Origin: Chitinophaga pinensis
GTDB lineage: Bacteria; Bacteroidota; Bacteroidia; UKL13-3
Length of the DNA stretch: 11,264 nt
Direction of reading: 5' to 3'
NCBI GenBank assembly: GCA_943323675.2
Contig: CALPIR020000063.1
Coordinates: forward strand, 1 to 11,264
Every line of letters begins with the position of its first letter. Position 1 is the first letter of the stretch. The position numbers and the translations under genes were made by a program. Under the pieces are notes generated by a model that searched no databases, was not told where the DNA came from, and was given only the letters and a program-made list of their open reading frames with translations. This document shows positions 1 through 5,318 of this stretch, piece after piece.

Positions 1-143
1 AGGATGTGAATTATCAAAAGGAAATCACAATTTCTTTTATTGCATTTTGGCTCGGGGTATCGAAACGCATTTAAGCGGAGCTAAAAGTTAAAGTAAATCC
101 TATTCTCGATACACCCCGATTATTCGGGGCACTCGAATAGGCT
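1..143. repeat. 143-bp structured repeat, copy 1 (may extend past the window edge)
   Basis: First of two direct copies with a period of 155 bp. It matches the second copy at every position except 77 (G here, T at 232). It contains three related arms: A (52-63, tcggggtatcga), B (106-119, tcgatacaccccga) and C (124-136, tcggggcactcga). B is complementary to both A and C. A small stem (70-76 with 80-85) sits between A and B, and the only difference between copies falls in its three-base loop. No open reading frame of note lies in it. It starts at the first base of the window, so its true left end is unknown. By its form it is a dispersed REP-like or MITE-like intergenic element; that class assignment is inference. 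Confidence 0.85.
99..141. other. Long imperfect hairpin at the end of repeat copy 1
   Basis: CCTATT and CGA on the left pair with TCG and AATAGG on the right across a two-base bulge. An internal loop (taca against cac) follows, then CCCCGA pairs with TCGGGG around a TTAT loop. No T-run follows on either strand, so it is not a classical intrinsic terminator, although it could block exonucleases at the 3' end of transcripts. Arm B of this hairpin can instead pair with arm A at 52-63. Confidence 0.7.
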
Positions 144-155
144 GTAAATTCAAAT

Positions 156-298
156 AGGATGTGAATTATCAAAAGGAAATCACAATTTCTTTTATTGCAT
201 TTTGGCTCGGGGTATCGAAACGCATTTAAGCTGAGCTAAAAGTTAAAGTAAATCCTATTCTCGATACACCCCGATTATTCGGGGCACTCGAATAGGCT
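156..298. repeat. 143-bp structured repeat, copy 2
   Basis: Second copy, separated from the first by 12 bp (144-155). Arms lie at 207-218 (A), 261-274 (B) and 279-291 (C). It ends 35 bp before the gldD stop codon, so it lies downstream of the gldD transcript end. The hexamer AATAGG occurs at the end of copy 1 (136-141), at the start of copy 2 (153-158) and at the end of copy 2 (291-296), suggesting the element's natural borders lie near these hexamers. The near-identity of the copies implies a recent duplication or gene conversion. Confidence 0.85.
254..296. other. Long imperfect hairpin at the end of repeat copy 2
   Basis: This is the same structure as in copy 1, with no base changes in either arm. 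It is the hairpin nearest the gldD stop, and on the minus strand it would be the first strong structure met by polymerase leaving the mutY-ssb-gldE-gldD transcript. A role in 3'-end protection or termination of that operon is inference, since no T-tract is present. Confidence 0.65.
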
Positions 299-333
299 CT
301 GACTCATCTACCTGTCAAACATTAACTATGCTG

Positions 334-900
334 CTACTTTTCCCACTTTAAGGTTTCTATCATGTGTAAGATGTCCTTTTTTAAATAAGTAAGCACAGGC
401 GATACACTATCTAAATTGGTGCGCTCATTAAAATAAAGTGCACCACGCATGTAATTCTTTACACTATCGGTTACATAAAACTGAAAACTACTTGCAGTAT
501 TGCCGCTTAATTCATACACCATGCCATGCAGCCTGTCGTTTTCAATATAGGTTTCATAAATTTCGTCTGCCTTCACGGTATGCTTGTAAACTAGTGTACG
601 GGCATCTTCGGCAAGTTGATCCAACTCACGTGGGTTTTTTACCTGATCAAAACTAATGTGTAAGGTGGCATTGTAAGGTTGGTAGTAAATGTTAAACCAA
701 CACTTTTTATTTTCCATACTAAAGTCGGGTAGCACGGTGGCGTAATTTGGAATTTCGCAACTAAAGCCACAATCGTTGTGGTGGGCTTTGTACTGTTTTT
801 GTGGGAATTCAAAACGCTGAAATCCGCGTGGCTTCGGGGTGTAATCTTCACCACATCCAATACCTAAAACAACTACGGTTAACAACAATAATATTCTCAT
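334..900 (-). CDS. gldD: Gliding-motility-associated lipoprotein GldD
   Basis: 188 residues. The N-terminus is a lipoprotein signal: a short hydrophobic stretch ending in GIGC, with Cys16 as the expected lipidation site. Right after it comes the family signature YTPKPRGFQRFEFP (residues 20-33). The rest has no membrane segment and should lie in the periplasm. In Flavobacterium johnsoniae GldD is needed for gliding and is encoded with gldE; homologues also occur in Bacteroidota not known to glide, so presence does not prove motility. The ATG at 898-900 lies 4 bp after the gldE stop, which points to co-transcription and probably coupled translation. It is the last gene of the block; the structured repeats lie just beyond it. 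The family call is firm, the molecular function is not known. Confidence 0.9.
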   Translation of the reverse strand: MRILLLLTVVVLGIGCGEDYTPKPRGFQRFEFPQKQYKAHHNDCGFSCEIPNYATVLPDFSMENKKCWFNIYYQPYNATLHISFDQVKNPRELDQLAEDARTLVYKHTVKADEIYETYIENDRLHGMVYELSGNTASSFQFYVTDSVKNYMRGALYFNERTNLDSVSPVLTYLKKDILHMIETLKWEK

Positions 901-904
901 ACGT

Positions 905-2260
905 TTAGGCGTGGTTTTGCGGGTTAAGTATTTCTACTTTCACCCGTTTAATTCTTCTTTTATCAGCCGATTCAATTACAAATTTAAAATCGGCATACAC
1001 AATTTCATCTCCTTGTTTTGGCATTTCCTCTTGCAGTTCCAGCAACATGCCACCAAGTGTATCTGCATCTTGTCGGGCATCATCAAATACTTCACTTTCA
1101 ATCTCCATAAACTTACACATGTCGTTTATGGCTATCTTGGCTTCAAACACAAAAGTGTGCTCATTTAAGCGCGAGTAAAATACTTCGTCCTCATCAAACT
1201 CATCGTTTATTTCTCCAAATATTTCTTCCAAAATATCTTCCATGGTAACAATACCTTGGGTACCACCAAATTCATCAACCACCACTGCCAAATGCACACG
1301 CTTACTTTGGAACTCTTTTAATAAATCGTCAATTTTTTTGCTCTCTGGTACAAAGTATGGTTTACGTATTAAAGTAAGCCAGTTAAAATCATCGGCATTG
1401 TGCATGTGAGGCAGCAAATCTTTGATATACAGCACACCATTTATGTTATCTAAATTGTCTGTATAAACGGGCACACGCGAGTAACCCCAATCGTTAATTT
1501 TCATCAACAATTGTTTAAATGGAGTATCCGATTTAATGGCTGTGATATCGGGCCTTTGGCGCATAATCTGTTTTACGTTTATGTTGCCAAAATTTACAAT
1601 AGATTTTAGGATGATTTTTTCTTCACGAGGTGTTTCTTCTTCGTTGGTAATTTCAATGGCATGTGTCAGTTCATCAACAGAAAGGATATGGCCTTTTTTG
1701 GTAACACGTTTATCAATGATAGAAGTTGATTTTACCAATAAAAACACAAAAGGTTTAAGCACCTTACTTAAAGTATACATGGGTATGGCCACAAATCGGG
1801 CAACGCGCATGTTGTTTTGTGAGGCGAATATTTTAGGCATTACTTCGCCAAACAGAACCAATATAAAAGTTACCAGCACAATTTCTATCATAAACCCAAA
1901 CAAGGGGTTAGCACTAAAGTCAAACCACAAATCAATAATTACAGTAGAAACCATAACAATTGCAATGTTTACAAAAGTGTTTGAAATAAGAATGGTGGCC
2001 AATAAATGTTTAGGGTGGTTTATCAGGTACTCGGTGTATTGGGCCGTGCGCGATTCCTCCTCTGTTAATTCTTCAATTTGTATTTTAGATAAACTAAAGA
2101 AAGCATTTTCTGAGCTGGAAATAATTGCCGAGCAAATAATAAGTGCAACCACCACAGCTATGCTTATAAATATGGTAGCCACATCGGTAGTGGTAAGTGT
2201 TGTGTTAATAATACTTAACACAGTATTGACCGGAGGTTCTGAAGATAAACTACTTTCCAA
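905..2260 (-). CDS. gldE: Gliding-motility-associated protein GldE, CNNM/CorC-type membrane protein with CBS pair
   Basis: 451 residues. The order is typical of the CNNM/CorC (HlyC-like) family: a membrane DUF21 region with hydrophobic segments near 24-50, 85-113 and 120-146, including the motif FGEVMPKIFA; a CBS pair from about 230 to 350 (SRVPVYTDN and VVVDEFGGTQGIVTMED are typical CBS stretches); and a C-terminal CorC_HlyC domain from about 360 to 445. Relatives are linked to divalent cation export. GldE was named for its effect on gliding in F. johnsoniae, where it works with GldD. The start chosen is TTG at 2258-2260: an in-frame TAA lies three codons upstream and the next ATG is well inside the membrane domain, so TTG (or a nearby GTG) must be used. 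It sits 31 bp after ssb and 4 bp before gldD. Confidence 0.88.
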   Translation of the reverse strand: MESSLSSEPPVNTVLSIINTTLTTTDVATIFISIAVVVALIICSAIISSSENAFFSLSKIQIEELTEEESRTAQYTEYLINHPKHLLATILISNTFVNIAIVMVSTVIIDLWFDFSANPLFGFMIEIVLVTFILVLFGEVMPKIFASQNNMRVARFVAIPMYTLSKVLKPFVFLLVKSTSIIDKRVTKKGHILSVDELTHAIEITNEEETPREEKIILKSIVNFGNINVKQIMRQRPDITAIKSDTPFKQLLMKINDWGYSRVPVYTDNLDNINGVLYIKDLLPHMHNADDFNWLTLIRKPYFVPESKKIDDLLKEFQSKRVHLAVVVDEFGGTQGIVTMEDILEEIFGEINDEFDEDEVFYSRLNEHTFVFEAKIAINDMCKFMEIESEVFDDARQDADTLGGMLLELQEEMPKQGDEIVYADFKFVIESADKRRIKRVKVEILNPQNHA

Positions 2261-2291
2261 GTTGAATTAATTAAGTTAAATATACAATGTA

Positions 2292-2753
2292 TTAAAATGG
2301 CAAATCGTCCATTCCATTTACATTATGCTCTTCACCTGTTGTTGCAGGTGTGTTAGTTGCACTTTGCTCTTGAGATTGATTGTTTTGTGCACCATCATTT
2401 TCATTTGAGTTATTTCGTGAACCCAACAAAGTTATGTTATTCGCTCTTATTTTTATGCCACTGCGTTCAATTCCTTGTTGGTCGGTCCATTTTTCTGTTC
2501 TAATTTTCCCTTCAACATAAACCGTAGATCCCTTTTTAAGGTATTTATGCGCAATGTCTGCAAGGTTATCCCACAACTCCACACGGTGCCATTCGGTATC
2601 TGTTCTTCTTTCACCTGTTTTGCTGTCGGTATAACTTTCACTGGTAGCCAAACTTATGGTTAATACACGTCTGGTGTTGTTTTGCCCAAGCACACGTGGT
2701 TGTTCAGGGTCGCGACCAAGGTTGCCAATTAAAATAACTTTGTTTACACTCAT
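2292..2753 (-). CDS. ssb: Single-stranded DNA-binding protein
   Basis: 153 residues, close to the usual bacterial length. Residues 1-110 form the OB-fold, with the start MSVNKVILIGNLGRDPE and the family block TEWHRVELWDNLADIA; Trp55, Trp61 and Trp89 are placed like the DNA-stacking tryptophans of E. coli SSB. Residues 111-147 are a disordered Asn/Gln/Thr-rich linker, and the protein ends in the acidic tip MDDLPF, the docking site for partner proteins of replication and repair. It coats single-stranded DNA as a tetramer. It lies 20 bp after mutY and 31 bp before gldE, so it probably shares their transcript. ATG at 2751-2753 is the only sensible start. Confidence 0.97.
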   Translation of the reverse strand: MSVNKVILIGNLGRDPEQPRVLGQNNTRRVLTISLATSESYTDSKTGERRTDTEWHRVELWDNLADIAHKYLKKGSTVYVEGKIRTEKWTDQQGIERSGIKIRANNITLLGSRNNSNENDGAQNNQSQEQSATNTPATTGEEHNVNGMDDLPF

Positions 2754-2773
2754 AGCAATAAATTAATAGTTTG

Positions 2774-3826
2774 TTAAGGCAATATAGTATTCAAAAAACG
2801 CTCAAGCAAGCGGGGTACTGCAAAAGTATGAATATCATTTGGTGATACCTGCACGTATCCTTTATCTGCTGCGGGTTTTATCTGTTTTCCACTTACTCGC
2901 CAAAAAACAGCAAATAGGGTTTGATGCGTAAGTTGGTGCTTGGTAGAAAACATAGGTATTAATTCATCAGGCAGTTTATTTAAAAGTTCTTTGGTTTTTG
3001 GGTTTTCCAATAGGTCTAGTGCACTTACTTCCGTATCAGATTCAACCAAAGGGAATTCAAAAAGGTTATTCCATATTCCATCATTATTACGTTGGCGTAA
3101 ATAGGTATTTCCTTTGCTGTCTTCTATATAGAAATAGTTGAGGTATCGGGCAATTGGTTTACGTTTTTTTTCTTTAACTGGGAAATTGTACACCTTATTT
3201 TGTTTGTAGGCTTCACATTGAAGGCGCAACACGCATTGCTCGCACAAAGCTTGTTTGGGCTTGCAAACCACTGCCCCCAGTTCCATTATGGCTTGGTTGT
3301 GCGTTGCAGGTGCATCTGTATTCAGTAATTCTTGGGCAAGTTCGGCAAATATTTTTTTGCCTTTTGCACCATTAATTGGTTCATCAATGGCAAATAACCT
3401 GGCCAATACGCGGTATACATTGCCATCAACAACAGCGTGTGCCTCATTAAAGGCAAACGAAGAGATGGCAGCCGCGGTGTATGGTCCTATGCCTTTAAGT
3501 TCAATAAGTTCGTGATAAGTTTTAGGGAATTCACCATTGTAATCACTAGCTAAAATGCGCGCTGTTTTAAGCATGTTGGCCGCACGGTTATAGTATCCCA
3601 ACCCTTGCCATAGTTTCATCACTTCATTATCGTTGGCATGCGCAAGTTTTTGTAGGGTAGGATAGTTAGCAATAAATTTGTTGTAATAGGGCAAACCTTG
3701 TTCTACACGCGTTTGCTGCAATATAATTTCCGACAACCATATGTAGTAAGGATTATTTGTATCGCGCCAAGGAAGCTCGCGTTTATTGGTTAAGTACCAT
3801 TTAATTAAAGGTTGTAAAGGAGTCAT
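2774..3826 (-). CDS. mutY: A/G-specific adenine DNA glycosylase MutY
   Basis: 350 residues from the chosen ATG at 3824-3826. It removes adenine mispaired with 8-oxoguanine or guanine in base-excision repair. Residues 1-210 are the HhH-GPD glycosylase: Glu33 (in WLSEIILQQTRV) corresponds to the E. coli catalytic Glu37, the helix-hairpin-helix is LKGIGPYTAAAI (110-121), and Asp134 in VVDGNVYRVL is the catalytic aspartate. Cys188, 195, 198 and 204 (C-x6-C-x2-C-x5-C) bind the 4Fe-4S cluster. From about residue 225 a NUDIX-like domain follows, as expected for 8-oxoG recognition. A GTG at 3850 would add eight residues, but the family normally begins close to the chosen ATG. It is the first gene of the minus block, divergent from the HU gene. 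Confidence 0.97.
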   Translation of the reverse strand: MTPLQPLIKWYLTNKRELPWRDTNNPYYIWLSEIILQQTRVEQGLPYYNKFIANYPTLQKLAHANDNEVMKLWQGLGYYNRAANMLKTARILASDYNGEFPKTYHELIELKGIGPYTAAAISSFAFNEAHAVVDGNVYRVLARLFAIDEPINGAKGKKIFAELAQELLNTDAPATHNQAIMELGAVVCKPKQALCEQCVLRLQCEAYKQNKVYNFPVKEKKRKPIARYLNYFYIEDSKGNTYLRQRNNDGIWNNLFEFPLVESDTEVSALDLLENPKTKELLNKLPDELIPMFSTKHQLTHQTLFAVFWRVSGKQIKPAADKGYVQVSPNDIHTFAVPRLLERFLNTILP

Positions 3827-3894
3827 ATTTATAATGCGAAAATACACCACAGATATTTTTTTCCATCAATTAGTGCATTTTGTTTTGAAATTCA

Positions 3895-3902
3895 TACCTT
3901 TG
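3895..3902 (+). promoter_or_regulatory. Bacteroidota-type -7 box upstream of the HU gene
   Basis: TACCTTTG matches the Bacteroidota consensus TAnnTTTG exactly and lies about 75 bp upstream of the HU start. TTTG tetramers occur at 3879-3882 and 3884-3887, but they are closer than the usual -33 spacing, so the upstream element is uncertain. It would drive the HU-TPR-small protein-rng block. Confidence 0.55.
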
Positions 3903-3977
3903 CAACCCGCTTTACCAAGAGAGGGGCAAAGCCAAACATTTGACTCTAAAGTTATTAATAGTTAAAAACCGTAGAAA

Positions 3978-4298
3978 ATGACAAAAGCAGAAGTAATTGC
4001 AGAAATCGCAACCAAAACAGGAATTGAGAAAGCACACGTGCAAGAAGCAGTAGAATCTTTCTTCAAAGTAGTAAGAACCTCTATGACTGAGGGCAAGAAT
4101 GTTTATTTCCGCGGTTTTGGCAGCTTTGTAATTAAAAAGAGAGCTAAAAAAATTGCGCGTAACATCAGCAAAAACACCGCAATGGTAATTGATGAGCATT
4201 TCATCCCAAGCTTTAAACCCGCTAAAACTTTTGTAGATAAAGTTAAGAAAAGCGAAACGGTTAAAACCAAAGCAGCTAAATTAGCAGCTAAAGCTTAA
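3978..4298 (+). CDS. HU/IHF-family DNA-binding protein
   Basis: 106 residues, longer than the roughly 90 of classical HU. Residues 1-45 are the alpha-helical dimerisation part (TKAEVIAEIATKTGIEK). The beta-arm region follows, with the FRGFGSFVIKKR signature (about 49-60). At the tip, where classical HU has Arg-Asn-Pro, this protein reads ARNISKNT: the proline that intercalates and kinks DNA is replaced by isoleucine. Residues after about 90 form a Lys/Ala-rich tail that probably adds DNA affinity. It should bind DNA as a dimer in the nucleoid; whether it bends DNA like HU is open. Its stop TAA shares its final A with the ATG of the downstream TPR gene. No Shine-Dalgarno is visible before the ATG. 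Confidence 0.93.
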   Translation: MTKAEVIAEIATKTGIEKAHVQEAVESFFKVVRTSMTEGKNVYFRGFGSFVIKKRAKKIARNISKNTAMVIDEHFIPSFKPAKTFVDKVKKSETVKTKAAKLAAKA

Positions 4299-5116
4299 TG
4301 AAATTTAACAGCAAGCAAATTTTACTTGTTACCATAGCATTGGTAGTTACAGCTACTTTATTTGTTATGGGCTACAAAACTCCTTTTGGGCAAAACAGCT
4401 CAAAAGGTGTTTCTGTATTAAGTGAACAGTTTGATGCTGAAGGTTTTTTAAAGGAACAAAAAGCGAAACTTACACCTGAACAATCAAAACAGGTTGAGTT
4501 GCTTGAGGCTGATAAAAAAAACAAAGAAAATTTAGTTCAGTTAGCTAATCTTTGGGATTCGTTAAAAGTAACCTACTTGAGTGCTTATTACACACTTCAG
4601 TTGGCTCAATTAGAAAATAACGAAATTACTTGGTTTGCCGCTGGAAGTAAATTTTACAATGTAGCCAACTTTGCAAGCGATAGTCTTTTAGGTACACATG
4701 CAATTGGAAAAGCAAAAGAAGCTTACAGTAAAGTATTGGAGTTAAATCCTGCTAACTTACAAGCCAAAAGCGCTTTAGCTGTTTGTATCATACAAGGAGA
4801 CAACGATGTAATGAAAGGTGTGAGCCTTTTAAAAGAGGTTGTGGCTACAGATTCAAACAACGTTCAGGCCATTTTTACCTTAGGAATGCTTTCCATTCAA
4901 AGCAGCCAATTTGAAAAAGCTCAAGAACGTTTCGAAAAATTGATTAAACTTGAACCCTTTAACCCGGAGTACTATTTTTACTTAGGTGAGGTTTATGCAA
5001 AAAGTGGTAACGTGGCCAAAGCCATCAAAACCTACGAAACTTGTAAAACCTTAGTAACCGATAAAGAGGCTAAAAAGGAAATAGACCAAATAATTAATAA
5101 ACTAAATAAATTGTAA
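4298..5116 (+). CDS. Membrane-anchored tetratricopeptide-repeat protein
   Basis: 272 residues. A hydrophobic stretch at 8-26 follows two lysines with no clear signal-peptidase or lipobox site, so it is best read as an N-terminal anchor with the rest in the periplasm. Residues from about 105 to 265 carry tandem TPR motifs, clearest in AYSKVLELNPANLQAKSALA, in FEKAQERFEKLIKLEPFNP and in the GNVAKAIKTYETCKTL helix. TPR domains are protein-protein interaction scaffolds; the partner is not shown by the sequence. The ATG overlaps the HU stop by one base (TAATG), which suggests translational coupling. The gene is followed after 4 bp by the small basic protein. The domain call is secure, the biological role is unknown. 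Confidence 0.88.
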   Translation: MKFNSKQILLVTIALVVTATLFVMGYKTPFGQNSSKGVSVLSEQFDAEGFLKEQKAKLTPEQSKQVELLEADKKNKENLVQLANLWDSLKVTYLSAYYTLQLAQLENNEITWFAAGSKFYNVANFASDSLLGTHAIGKAKEAYSKVLELNPANLQAKSALAVCIIQGDNDVMKGVSLLKEVVATDSNNVQAIFTLGMLSIQSSQFEKAQERFEKLIKLEPFNPEYYFYLGEVYAKSGNVAKAIKTYETCKTLVTDKEAKKEIDQIINKLNKL

Positions 5117-5120
5117 CACT

Positions 5121-5210
5121 ATGCCAAGCGGAAAGAAAAGAAAAAGACATAAGATCGCAACGCACAAGCGTAAAAAAAGACTTCGTAAAAATAGACATAA
5201 GAAAAAATAA
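5121..5210 (+). CDS. 29-residue highly basic protein, probably ribosome- or RNA-associated
   Basis: ATG at 5121, TAA at 5208-5210. The peptide begins MPSGKKRKRHKIATHKRKK and ends in further Lys, Arg and His, with only a handful of uncharged residues. It starts 4 bp after the TPR stop and lies upstream of rng, a position I recognise as recurrent in Bacteroidota, where short proteins of this look are usually left hypothetical or missed. Extreme basicity and size resemble the smallest ribosomal proteins. A small large-subunit protein (bL38) has been reported from the F. johnsoniae ribosome; I cannot confirm that this is it. A real gene is likely because of the tight spacing and the coherent composition; the function is inference. 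Confidence 0.78.
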   Translation: MPSGKKRKRHKIATHKRKKRLRKNRHKKK

Positions 5211-5219
5211 TTTTTCTTA
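5198..5219. promoter_or_regulatory. Perfect 9-bp AT-rich hairpin around the small gene's stop codon
   Basis: TAAGAAAAA (5198-5206) pairs perfectly with TTTTTCTTA (5211-5219) around the loop ATAA, which contains bases of the TAA stop. The run of T in the right arm resembles a weak terminator, but the stem has only one G-C pair. It could stabilise the 3' end of the small mRNA or influence read-through into rng. Confidence 0.45.
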
Positions 5220-5236
5220 AACGCTGTAATACAAAT

Positions 5237-5256
5237 ATCTTTTTTATTCAAAAGAT
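5237..5256. promoter_or_regulatory. Second small hairpin in the rng leader
   Basis: ATCTTTT (5237-5243) pairs perfectly with AAAAGAT (5250-5256) around a six-base loop. It lies between the stop-codon hairpin and a third inverted repeat at 5266-5289. Weak by itself; noted because three such structures are stacked in the 108-bp gap before an RNase gene. Confidence 0.35.
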
Positions 5257-5265
5257 CTTAATGGT

Positions 5266-5289
5266 AAACCGTTCATTGCTGGGCGGTTT
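5266..5289. promoter_or_regulatory. Inverted repeat AAACCG...CGGTTT in the rng leader
   Basis: AAACCG (5266-5271) and CGGTTT (5284-5289) flank a 12-base spacer, and a short T-run (5293-5297) follows. It may be a leaky terminator or attenuator between the small gene and rng, or an RNA element in the rng 5' leader. The start codon lies 30 bp further on. Confidence 0.35.
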
Positions 5290-5318
5290 GCTGTTTTTAA
5301 ACACACGTGTAAAAAATT

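Noticed and set aside
99..141. Repeat hairpin as a classical intrinsic terminator
   Set aside because: The stem is strong, but no T-run follows it on either strand.
1..298. The direct repeats as a CRISPR array
   Set aside because: Units are 143 bp, only two are present, and the 12-bp spacer is far too short. No cas genes are present.
1536..2270. Plus-strand 244-codon frame inside gldE
   Set aside because: It is the antisense shadow of gldE, which has clear DUF21, CBS and CorC_HlyC domains; the shadow has no family features.
3827..3850. GTG start at 3850 for mutY, giving a longer protein
   Set aside because: The family starts just before the PLIKWYL-type helix; the ATG at 3824-3826 fits and the extra eight residues do not resemble the family.
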